DNA of 64,000 nucleotides from contig NZ_JAEDAK010000020.1 of the NCBI RefSeq assembly GCF_016093275.1, positions 1 to 64,000 on the forward strand, read 5' to 3'. The notes beneath the pieces were generated by a model. It did no database searches. It worked only from the letters and a program-made list of their open reading frames with translations, and was not told the origin of the DNA. The translations under genes were made by a program, and so were the position numbers. This DNA is from Inhella proteolytica. GTDB lineage: Bacteria > Pseudomonadota > Gammaproteobacteria > Burkholderiales > Burkholderiaceae_C. This document shows, one piece after another, positions 15,962 through 23,036 of the stretch; within the stretch, counting starts at the first letter, position 1, and every line of letters begins with the position of its first letter.

Positions 15962-17923
15962 TCAGGGCCGGGCTTTGTAGAACGTGACGGGCTCGGCCTT
16001 GAGCTGCTTGAGGACGTTCTTGCGCATCGCCCCCACCACATGCATCTCGCAGGGCTTGCAGTCGAAGCGCAAGGTCAGGGTGTCCTCGCCATGTTGCAGG
16101 GTCAGCGGCTCGGCGCGCACCGTGCCCTGAACGCCCGTCACGCCCTTGGCCTGCTTGGGGCACAGGCTCAAGCTCCAGCGCACGCAGTGCTTGGTGATCA
16201 TCAGGCTCACCTCGCCCAGCTCCTCGTGGCTTTCGTAAGCAGCGCCCACCACCTTCACGCCATGGCGGGCGTAGAACTGCGCCGCCTTGCTGTTGTAGAC
16301 GTTGGCCAGGTAGCTCAGCGTGTCCTCGGGGTAGGGCACGGGGGGCTGCACCTCGGCATCGCGCGGCAGCTTTTCAAAGGCGGCGGCGCGCGCGGCTTCC
16401 AGCGCGGCCACGCCCTCGCGGCGCAGGGCGTTGAGCTTGGCGGCCGGCAGGAACAGGGGCTCTCTCAAACTCAGGCGCACGCGGCGCGCTTCGAAGATCG
16501 TGTCGCCCAGCTTGGCCAGGCCGTCCTTCAGCTGCGCCTCGGCCTGGGCGGCGTCGCGCGCCGGCTCGTGCGCGAGCGGGAGGCGCACGGCGGCCTTCAC
16601 GCCGGTCTCGTCCTTCAGGCTGAGCTCCAGGCCGTCGGCGGTTTGCGCCAGGTTCAGATCCACGGCGATGCGGCGCTCGCTGCTGGGCTTGGCGAGCAGG
16701 CGCTCCCAGGCCATGTCGCGGTTGCGGCTGACGGCCGTGTTGGGGAACAGGTCCTTCAAGTCGCTGAACTGCGTGCTGCGGTTCAGGTTCGGGTCGATGC
16801 GCCAGCGCGTGCCCTCGATGTGCGTGGCCACGTTCACCGGCACGCCCTGCAGCTCGCCTTGGCGGTCCCACCAGGTCAACGCGTCGCCATTGTTGAGCTG
16901 GATGGCGGCGTCGCCGGTGTCGATCTCGAAGTAGTCGGCACCCACCTTGCCGATGTGGCCGATCGGCATGCCGGCGTGCTTGGGGGTGTCGAAGGCGCCG
17001 ATGTCGATCTTGCGGCCATTGACGAAGTAATCCGTGCCGCCACGGTTGAAGCCCTGCTCGGGTTCGGGCGTGAAGGTGAAGCGGCAGTGGCCGTGGCTGC
17101 TGGGTTCGTAGTCGCGGCCGCGGCGTTCCATCAGGCTGTCGAGCAGCTGGCGGTAGTGGGCGGTCACGTTCTTGACCGTCGCCATGTCCTTGTAGCGGCC
17201 CTCGATCTTGAAGCTGCGGATGCCCGCATCGGCCAGCAGCTCGATGTTGGCGCTCTGGTCGTTGTCCTTCAGGCTCAGCACATGCTTGTCGTGGGCAATG
17301 ATGCGGCCCTGCGCGTCCTTCACCGTGTAAGGCAGCCGGCATTCCTGGCTGCAGCTGCCGCGGTTGGCGCTGCGCCCGGTGTGCGCATGGCTGATGAAGC
17401 ATTGCCCGCTGTAGGCCACGCAGAGCGCGCCGTGCACGAAGAACTCCAGCTTGGCCTGCTGCACCTGGGCGCGGATGGCCTGGATCTGGCCCAGATCGAG
17501 CTCGCGCGCCAGCACCATCTGGCTGAAGCCCACGTCCTGCAGGAAGCGCGCCTTTTCGGGCGTGCGGATGTCGGTCTGCGTGCTGGCATGCAGCTGGATC
17601 GGTGGCAGGTCCAGTTCCAGCAGACCCATGTCCTGCACGATCAGCGCGTCCACGCCGGCGTCGTAGAGCTGCCAGGCCTGCTGGCGCGCGCCCTCGAGCT
17701 CGTCGTCGCGCAGGATGGTGTTCATCGTCACGAAGATGCGCGCGTGGAAGCGGTGCGCATGCGCGGCCAGGCGGGCGATGTCTTCGATCGGGTTGGACGC
17801 CTTGTCGCGCGCGCCGAAGCCGGGGCCGCCGATGTAGACGGCGTCGGCGCCATGGTTGATGGCCTCGATGCCGATATCGGCATCGCGGGCGGGTGCAAGG
17901 AGTTCGAGCGGGGCGCGGGACAT
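15962..17923 (-). CDS. rlhA: U32 family protein RlhA (23S rRNA C2501 hydroxylation)
   Basis: This 653-residue protein has the same length as E. coli RlhA (YdcP) and strong family signatures: LELLAPARDADIGIEAI, HGADAVYIGGPGFGARD, FVTMNTILRDDE, ELHAST-like QLHASTQTDIRT, FFVHGALCVAYSGQC, GRSANRGSCSQECRLPY and SFKIEGRYKDM. The C-terminal DUF3656-type part contains LCPKQAKG and CKPCEMHV. RlhA acts with prephenate-dependent chemistry to make 5-hydroxycytidine at 23S rRNA position 2501; the cysteines fit the iron-sulfur site of U32 proteins. I chose the start MSRAPLELL over one 23 codons upstream because homologues begin near there. It is divergent from the YciI gene. Confidence 0.92.
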   Translation of the reverse strand: MSRAPLELLAPARDADIGIEAINHGADAVYIGGPGFGARDKASNPIEDIARLAAHAHRFHARIFVTMNTILRDDELEGARQQAWQLYDAGVDALIVQDMGLLELDLPPIQLHASTQTDIRTPEKARFLQDVGFSQMVLARELDLGQIQAIRAQVQQAKLEFFVHGALCVAYSGQCFISHAHTGRSANRGSCSQECRLPYTVKDAQGRIIAHDKHVLSLKDNDQSANIELLADAGIRSFKIEGRYKDMATVKNVTAHYRQLLDSLMERRGRDYEPSSHGHCRFTFTPEPEQGFNRGGTDYFVNGRKIDIGAFDTPKHAGMPIGHIGKVGADYFEIDTGDAAIQLNNGDALTWWDRQGELQGVPVNVATHIEGTRWRIDPNLNRSTQFSDLKDLFPNTAVSRNRDMAWERLLAKPSSERRIAVDLNLAQTADGLELSLKDETGVKAAVRLPLAHEPARDAAQAEAQLKDGLAKLGDTIFEARRVRLSLREPLFLPAAKLNALRREGVAALEAARAAAFEKLPRDAEVQPPVPYPEDTLSYLANVYNSKAAQFYARHGVKVVGAAYESHEELGEVSLMITKHCVRWSLSLCPKQAKGVTGVQGTVRAEPLTLQHGEDTLTLRFDCKPCEMHVVGAMRKNVLKQLKAEPVTFYKARP

Positions 17924-17983
17924 GCCGAATTTTAGGAAGCCAGGCGTAGGCTCGGGGTTTTTCGCTCGCGCCACCGAACCGCC

Positions 17984-18457
17984 ATGCGCCATCTATTGCA
18001 CGCCCTGGCCCTCAGCCTGCCCCTGCTGGCGAGCGCCCAAACTGCGGCCCAGACCGCCCCCCCGCCCCCGCCGGGCTACGACGAAGCGCTGGCGCAGCGC
18101 GTGGGCGCCAATGAGAACGGCATGCGCGCCTACGTGCTGGTGATCCTGAAGTCCAGCGGCACGCCGGTGCCCAAGGGCGAGGCGCGCGACGCCATGTTCA
18201 AGGGCCACTTCGCCAACATGAAGCGCCTGGCCGATGCCGGCGTGCTGGCCCTGGCCGGCCCGCTGGATGGCGTGGACGGCTGGCGCGGCCTGTTCGTGCT
18301 GGCCGTGCCGGACATCGAGACCGCCAAGCAGCATGTGGCCACCGACCCGGTGATCGCCCAGGGCGAGATGGTGGCCGAGTACCACCGCTACTTCGGCTCG
18401 GCGGCGCTGATGCTGGTGAACGAGCACCACGCCAAAGTGGCGAAGAAGCCGTTCTGA
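17984..18457 (+). CDS. Exported YciI-like protein
   Basis: This 157-residue protein has a signal peptide (MRHLLHALALSLPLLASAQT) and a single YciI/ferredoxin-like domain: YVLVILKSSG, then GHFANMKRLADAGVLALAGPL, GLFVLAVPDIETAKQHVATDP and EYHRYFGS. The His and Asp positions of the YciI fold appear present (GHF and DP). YciI proteins are usually cytoplasmic, so export is a variation. The substrate is unknown. It is divergent from rlhA over 60 bp and convergent with the cyclase-like gene, eight bases apart. Confidence 0.8.
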   Translation: MRHLLHALALSLPLLASAQTAAQTAPPPPPGYDEALAQRVGANENGMRAYVLVILKSSGTPVPKGEARDAMFKGHFANMKRLADAGVLALAGPLDGVDGWRGLFVLAVPDIETAKQHVATDPVIAQGEMVAEYHRYFGSAALMLVNEHHAKVAKKPF

Positions 18458-18464
18458 GCCTGGC

Positions 18465-19388
18465 TCAGCCCCAGCTGGCAAACGGCAAAGCCCCCGGGGC
18501 GAACATGCCCTGTGGGCCGAAATGGAACATGCGTGAGCGGTCGGCCGCGTAGTCGTGGCCCTTGGTGGCCAGTACGCTGCGGTTGAGCTGCTCGTACCAG
18601 CGCTGCACCGTCACGGCATCGTTCAGAACCACGAAGGTCCAATTCGGAAAGGCCACGGTGATGGGCTCATCGCCATGCCAGGCGAACTGAGCCTCGGCGC
18701 CGTGCTGGACCATGTCGGCGCCGATCAGCTGGTTGAGCTGCTCACGCACGCGCTCGAAGTTGCCCCGCTCCAGCACCGGGGTGTAGTTCTTGACGCCGTG
18801 CAGCTTGCCTTCGGCGCGCTGGTTGAGCGTTTCCCGGCCCGGCACGATCACGTCCTTGAGGTCGTAATCGCCGTGGATGTAGGCCCAGTCCAGGCCGGCG
18901 CGCATCAGCTGCAGGCAGCCGAAGTGGCTGGAAGCCGGATCGACGTCGACCCGCCAGCGCCAGTCGGACGAACAGGTCGCCACGCGCCCCACGCCCCAGG
19001 CCGCCCAGCTCTCCAGCTTCAGCGGGTCGCCGGCTGCGGGCAGGTTGGCGCCGGCCAGCAGCTTCATGCCGTCTTCCCAGGCCTGCAGGGCCTTGGCCAG
19101 CTTGGCGGGCTTGTAGGCCCCCGGGTGCATGCCCGGGTGCACCACCAGGCCGGCGATGCGGTAGCTCTGCGCCACCATGCGCCCGGCCACGCTGCGCGTC
19201 ACGGCCGGCGGGTCCAGGTCGGCGGTCTTGGCCTTCAGCAGGGCCGGCTTGGCGTAGTAGCCCGGCTTGCCCACGTAGACGAGCGAGTCCTCATTCGTGT
19301 GCCGCACCAGCAGGATGACGTTCTGATCGCGCGCCACCATCAGGAACTTCTGCAGATCCTTGCCGCGCATGCCGGTGCTGGTGCCCAT
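18465..19388 (-). CDS. Putative edema factor/CyaA/ExoY-type nucleotidyl cyclase domain protein
   Basis: This 307-residue protein lacks signal peptide and membrane segments. From memory of the anthrax edema factor (EF), the layout matches its catalytic residues. Arg29 (VRHTNEDSL), Lys47 and Lys54 (GYYAKPALLKAKTADLDP) have spacings of 18 and 7, against 17 and 7 for EF Arg329, Lys346 and Lys353. KTADLDP aligns with the family KSSxWGP. Asp174 and Asp176 (HGDYDL) match the metal-binding DYDLF pair, and His229 (VQHGAE) matches EF His577. The segment DEPITVAFPNWTFVV resembles the strand after that His. The Asn six residues after the His in EF is not conserved. In ExoY and CyaA this fold makes cyclic nucleotides from NTPs. 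A good Shine-Dalgarno (GGGAGG) precedes the ATG. It follows an XRE regulator gene on the same strand. Assignment by motif only, not by search. Confidence 0.6.
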   Translation of the reverse strand: MGTSTGMRGKDLQKFLMVARDQNVILLVRHTNEDSLVYVGKPGYYAKPALLKAKTADLDPPAVTRSVAGRMVAQSYRIAGLVVHPGMHPGAYKPAKLAKALQAWEDGMKLLAGANLPAAGDPLKLESWAAWGVGRVATCSSDWRWRVDVDPASSHFGCLQLMRAGLDWAYIHGDYDLKDVIVPGRETLNQRAEGKLHGVKNYTPVLERGNFERVREQLNQLIGADMVQHGAEAQFAWHGDEPITVAFPNWTFVVLNDAVTVQRWYEQLNRSVLATKGHDYAADRSRMFHFGPQGMFAPGALPFASWG

Positions 19389-19437
19389 GCTGCCTCCCTG
19401 GTTTTGATGGGCAGGATCCTAGGTGCCCGGGCCGGGA

Positions 19438-20190
19438 TCAGCCAATCCCCAGCGCCTGCGCGGTCGGCGCATCGGCCGGGAACAGATGCTCGATGCGCAG
19501 CGAGGCCAGCGTCACGTCCAGCGGCGCGCCAAAGCTGCTGAAGATCGAGAACAGGCTCAACACCTGCCCGTCCTGCGCGCGCAGCCGGGTGAAGAGCAGC
19601 GGCGCCTGCACCTGCGGCAGCGGCCAGTCTGGCAGCGGGCCCAGGGCCTGCAGGCGGGCGGCCAGGGCGGGCACGTGCAGGGCCTCGCGGCGGGCGCGAT
19701 GCAGCACCTCGCCACACACTTCCGCCTCGTTCAGCACGCAGCCGCGCAAGCCCTGGGGGCCGAGCAGGAAGTCGAGCAGATTGGGTTGGCCGGCTGGGAA
19801 GGGAATGCCCAGCAGCTCCAGCAGGCGCTGCACGCCGGCGTTGGCCATCAGCAGGTTCCACTCGGCATCGATCACCAGGGCCGGCGCCGCGCCGGGGGCG
19901 TGCAGCAGCCGCTCCAGTGCCTGGCGCGCCGGGGCCAGGGGTTCGGCGTCCAGCGCGTGCCGGCTGTACTGCGGCGCCAGGCCGGCGGCCAGCAGGGCGG
20001 TGTTGCGCGCCTCCAGTGGGGCATCCAGCGCATCCAGCAGCGCCAGCAGGGTGGCGCGGCCGGGTTGGGCGCGGCCGGTTTCGATGCAGCTCAGGTGCCG
20101 CTGCGACACCCCGGCGCGCAGGCCCAGTTCGAGCTGGCTGATGCGGCGCTGGCGGCGCAGGGCGGTGATCGGGTGGGGCGCGGTCTGCAT
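19438..20190 (-). CDS. XRE-family regulator with MmyB-like ligand-binding domain
   Basis: This is a 250-residue protein. Residues about 8-65 form a helix-turn-helix of the XRE type (ITALRRQRRISQLELGLRAG, then VSQRHLSCIETGRAQPG). Residues 90-245 match the MmyB-like ligand-binding domain (VIDAEWNLLMANAGVQRLL, PNLLDFLLGPQGLR, and FSSFGAPLDVTLASLRIEHLFPAD). Members bind small hydrophobic ligands and usually repress nearby genes. The ATG at 20190 is preferred over in-frame codons upstream that run through the divergent promoter. It lies 49 bp before the cyclase-like gene on the same strand and 112 bp from the divergent DUF2834 gene, so it may control either. Confidence 0.88.
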   Translation of the reverse strand: MQTAPHPITALRRQRRISQLELGLRAGVSQRHLSCIETGRAQPGRATLLALLDALDAPLEARNTALLAAGLAPQYSRHALDAEPLAPARQALERLLHAPGAAPALVIDAEWNLLMANAGVQRLLELLGIPFPAGQPNLLDFLLGPQGLRGCVLNEAEVCGEVLHRARREALHVPALAARLQALGPLPDWPLPQVQAPLLFTRLRAQDGQVLSLFSIFSSFGAPLDVTLASLRIEHLFPADAPTAQALGIG

Positions 20191-20302
20191 GGGGGCGCAG
20201 CCTACGCGGCCGGACCGCTGGCGGCCATGACCTCGCAGGTCATTGCGGCCCCGCCGGGCGGCGCAAACACTGGCGCCGCCTTCAACCCCCCAGGAGATCA
20301 CC

Positions 20303-20629
20303 ATGCCCCGCCCCCTGCTCTGGATCGTCACGCTCGCCTTCGGCGCCTACTCGCTCTGGGCCCTGGCCCAGGTCGGCTACCTCGGGCTCTGGCAAGGCGG
20401 TTTCGCCAACCCGGGCAGCACGCAGATCACCTTCGATCTGATCGTCAGCTGCCTGCTGCTGCTGGGCTTCGTGGCGCAGGATGCCAAGGCCAGCGGTCGC
20501 CGCTTCTGGCCCTGGGCCCTGGCCACGCTGGCGCTGGGTTCGCTGGGCGTGCTGGGCTATCTGCTCTGGCCCGGCGCCCGCCGCGCGGTGACACGGCCGT
20601 CATCTCGCGCCGATACATTGGCCGCGTGA
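20303..20629 (+). CDS. DUF2834-like small membrane protein
   Basis: This 108-residue protein starts MPRPLLWIVTLAFGAYS and has three hydrophobic segments, about residues 5-28, 45-60 and 70-90. The GFANPGSTQITFDLIVSCLL motif is typical of DUF2834. A good Shine-Dalgarno (AGGAGATCACC) precedes the ATG. The stop overlaps the GTG start of chrA (GTGA), so the two are translationally coupled. It is divergent from the XRE/MmyB gene, a frequent arrangement for a regulator and its target. The function is unknown. Confidence 0.8.
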   Translation: MPRPLLWIVTLAFGAYSLWALAQVGYLGLWQGGFANPGSTQITFDLIVSCLLLLGFVAQDAKASGRRFWPWALATLALGSLGVLGYLLWPGARRAVTRPSSRADTLAA

Positions 20630-21975
20630 CGACCGCGCCCCAGACCCGCCCCGCCCCCGTCGGTTTTGCCGAAGCCCTGCGCTTCTGGCTCCAGCTCGGA
20701 TTCATCAGCTTCGGCGGCCCGGCAGGGCAGATCGCCATCATGCACACCGAGCTGGTGGAGCGGCGGCGCTGGATCAGCGAACAGCGCTTTCTGCACGCCC
20801 TCAACTACTGCATGCTGCTGCCCGGGCCGGAGGCGCAGCAGCTCGCCACCTACCTCGGCTGGCTGCTGCACCGGACTTGGGGCGGCATCGTGGCGGGGGC
20901 GCTGTTCGTGCTGCCCTCGCTCTTCATCCTGGTGGGCCTGAGCTGGGTCTACCTGCGCTTCGGCCACCTGCCCGTGGTGGCCGGCCTGTTCTACGGCCTC
21001 AAGCCGGCCGTCACGGCCCTGGTGCTGCATGCCGCGCACCGCATCGGCACCCGGGCGCTGAGGAACCGCTGGATGTGGGCCCTCGCCGCCGCCTCCTTCC
21101 TGGCCCTGTTCGCGTTCGACACGCCCTTCCCCGCCATCGTGCTGGCGGCGGGCCTGATCGGCCACTTCGGCGCGCGCCGCTGGCCGCAGGTGTTCACGCT
21201 GGGCGGCGGGCAGGGCAGCGCGAAGGCGAGCTACGGGCCGGCACTGATCGACGACGACACCCCGACGCCCGCGCATGCGCGCTTCTCGCGCCGCCGCCTG
21301 GCCCAGGTGCTGGGCATCGGGCTGGGCCTGTGGCTGGCAGCGCTCGGGCTGTTGACGATCCAGTACGGCTGGCAGGGCGCGCTCACGCAGATGGGCTGGT
21401 TCTTCACCAAGGCCGCGCTGCTGACCTTCGGCGGCGCCTACGCGGTACTGCCCTACGTCTACCAGGGCGCGGTGGAGCAGTACCAATGGCTCAGCGGCGG
21501 GCAGATGGTGGACGGCCTGGCGCTGGGCGAGACCACGCCAGGGCCGCTGATCATGGTGGTGGCCTTCGTCGGCTTCGTGGGCGGCTGGGGCCAGCAGGTG
21601 CTGGGGCCGGAGGCGCTCTTCCTCGGCGGCGCCCTGGCCGCGGCCGTGGTCACCTTCTTCACCTTCCTGCCCAGCTTCGTGTTCATCCTGGCCGGCGGGC
21701 CGCTGGTGGAGGCCACGCATGGCCGGCTCGGCTTCACGGCGCCGCTGTCGGCCATCACTGCCGCGGTGGTGGGCGTGATCCTCAATCTGGCGCTGTTCTT
21801 CGCCTGGCATGTGTTCTGGCCGCAGGGCTTTGCCGGGCGCTTCGACCTGGGCGCCTGCGCCATCGCCCTGGCTACCGGTGTCGCGCTGTTCCGCTTCAAG
21901 CTGGGTGTGCTGCCGCTGCTGGCGGGCTGCGCCGGCGCCGGGCTGCTGCTCAGCTCGCTGCCCGGCCTGCGCTGA
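20626..21975 (+). CDS. chrA: Chromate efflux transporter ChrA (long-chain type)
   Basis: This 449-residue membrane protein is built of two CHR domains, as in long-chain ChrA proteins. The first has FWLQLGFISFGGPAGQIAIMH, MLLPGPEAQQLATYLGW and IVAGALFVLPS. The second has FFTKAALLTFGGAYAVLPY and LGETTPGPLIMVVAFVGF. About ten to twelve transmembrane helices are predicted by eye. The family exports chromate by proton coupling. The GTG at 20626 is chosen because it overlaps the previous stop and yields the usual N terminus (TTAPQTRPAPVGFAEALRFW). Long readings upstream of this point are antisense to the regulator gene. Confidence 0.93.
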   Translation: MTTAPQTRPAPVGFAEALRFWLQLGFISFGGPAGQIAIMHTELVERRRWISEQRFLHALNYCMLLPGPEAQQLATYLGWLLHRTWGGIVAGALFVLPSLFILVGLSWVYLRFGHLPVVAGLFYGLKPAVTALVLHAAHRIGTRALRNRWMWALAAASFLALFAFDTPFPAIVLAAGLIGHFGARRWPQVFTLGGGQGSAKASYGPALIDDDTPTPAHARFSRRRLAQVLGIGLGLWLAALGLLTIQYGWQGALTQMGWFFTKAALLTFGGAYAVLPYVYQGAVEQYQWLSGGQMVDGLALGETTPGPLIMVVAFVGFVGGWGQQVLGPEALFLGGALAAAVVTFFTFLPSFVFILAGGPLVEATHGRLGFTAPLSAITAAVVGVILNLALFFAWHVFWPQGFAGRFDLGACAIALATGVALFRFKLGVLPLLAGCAGAGLLLSSLPGLR

Positions 21976-22006
21976 GCCTACAGTGCCAGGCCTTCTGGAG
22001 CCCCGT

Positions 22007-22477
22007 ATGAAGACCCTCACCCGCTTGGCCCTTTGCAGCCTGCTCGCCACCCCGGCTCTGGCCGAGAACGTCGGCGAGGTCTCGACCGCCTTCAAGCTGA
22101 TTGGCCCCAACCACAAGGTGGTGGTGGAGGCCTACGACGACCCCAAGGTGGCCGGCGTGGCCTGCTACGTCTCGCGCGCCAAGACCGGCGGCCTCTCCGG
22201 CGCTTTCGGCCTGGCCGAGGACAAGGCCGAGGCCTCGATCGCCTGCCGCCAGGTGGGCGAGATCAGCTTCCCCAAGGGCGCGCTGCCGCAGCAGGAAGAG
22301 GTGTTCAGCGAACGCGCCTCCATCCTCTTCAAGCGCGTGCGCGTGGTGCGCATGGTCGACAAGGCGCGCAACACCCTGGTCTACCTGACCTACACCGACC
22401 GACTGATCGACGGCTCGCCGCAGAACAGCGTCACCGCGGTGCCGGTGCCGCGCGAGACCGTGGTGCCGCTGAAGTAA
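22007..22477 (+). CDS. creA: CreA family exported protein
   Basis: This 156-residue protein has a signal peptide (MKTLTRLALCSLLATPALA). A domain follows with the CreA pattern: VGEVSTAFKLIGPNHKVVVEAYDDPKVAGVACYVSRA in several parts, KAEASIACRQVG, and a C-terminal VRVVRMVDKARNTLVYLTYTDRLIDGSPQNS region. CreA proteins are periplasmic and of unknown activity. It lies 31 bp after chrA on the same strand. The last 47 bp overlap, antiparallel, the end of the rhombosortase-like gene. Confidence 0.9.
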   Translation: MKTLTRLALCSLLATPALAENVGEVSTAFKLIGPNHKVVVEAYDDPKVAGVACYVSRAKTGGLSGAFGLAEDKAEASIACRQVGEISFPKGALPQQEEVFSERASILFKRVRVVRMVDKARNTLVYLTYTDRLIDGSPQNSVTAVPVPRETVVPLK

Positions 22478-23036
22478 GGCGGCGCAGCAGCAACCAGGCC
22501 GGCAATGCGCTGGCCGCGCCCAGCGCGTGCGCCAGTGGCACCGTGGCCATGCCGCCCCAGAAGGGCTCGTGGCGCAGGGCCGGCCCCCAGGGTTGCTCCA
22601 GGCCCAGCTTGAGCACCAACCCGGCCAGCAGGGCCGCACCCACGGCGCGTGCGCGGCCCGGCTGCTGCAGCAGCCGCAGGCCGATGAGCGCCGCCGCGCC
22701 GTGCAGCAGGCCGGAGGCGCCGAAGTAGACCGGCAGATCGGGGCGCAGCGCCAGCAGCGCATGCGTCAGTGGCCAGGCCAGCAGCAGGGCCAGCAGCTCG
22801 CGCCGGCCGGCCTGGGCGCGCGCCGCCAGGGCGGCCAGCAGCAAGGCGCCGACGCAGTTGCCGGCCGCATGCAGCACCGAGCCGTGCACGGCCACGCAGG
22901 TCCACAGGCGCCAGGGTTCGGTGAGCCAGCGCCCGGCCTGCCAGTTCCAGGCCTCGGGCCGCAGCGCCAGGCCGGCCGCACAGCCGGCGGCCAAGCCCAG
23001 CAGCAGCCAGCTCAGGCCGGGAAGACGGCCGCCCAC
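22431..23036 (-). CDS. rrtA: Rhombosortase-like rhomboid-family intramembrane protease
   Basis: This 201-residue membrane protein starts at a GTG (GGRLPGLSWLLLGLAAG). Rhomboid features seen are RLWTCVAVHGSVLHAAGNCVG (the HxxxN motif of helix 2), GASGLLHG (nucleophile Ser in GxSG) and a later His in PLAHALGAAS that fits the catalytic His. The length and the WRLWT/HGSVLHAAGN layout fit rhombosortases, which cleave GlyGly-CTERM tails. No such substrate is seen in the window. The start overlaps the glnE stop by 25 bp, so it is probably co-translated with glnE; the 3' end overlaps creA on the other strand. Confidence 0.7.
   Translation of the reverse strand: MGGRLPGLSWLLLGLAAGCAAGLALRPEAWNWQAGRWLTEPWRLWTCVAVHGSVLHAAGNCVGALLLAALAARAQAGRRELLALLLAWPLTHALLALRPDLPVYFGASGLLHGAAALIGLRLLQQPGRARAVGAALLAGLVLKLGLEQPWGPALRHEPFWGGMATVPLAHALGAASALPAWLLLRRLTSAAPRSRAAPAPR

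Noticed and set aside
18465-20190. Regulator plus cyclase-like gene as a toxin-antitoxin pair
   Set aside because: The regulator is a full-length MmyB-type ligand-binding protein, not a small antitoxin, and the gap is too long for the usual overlap.
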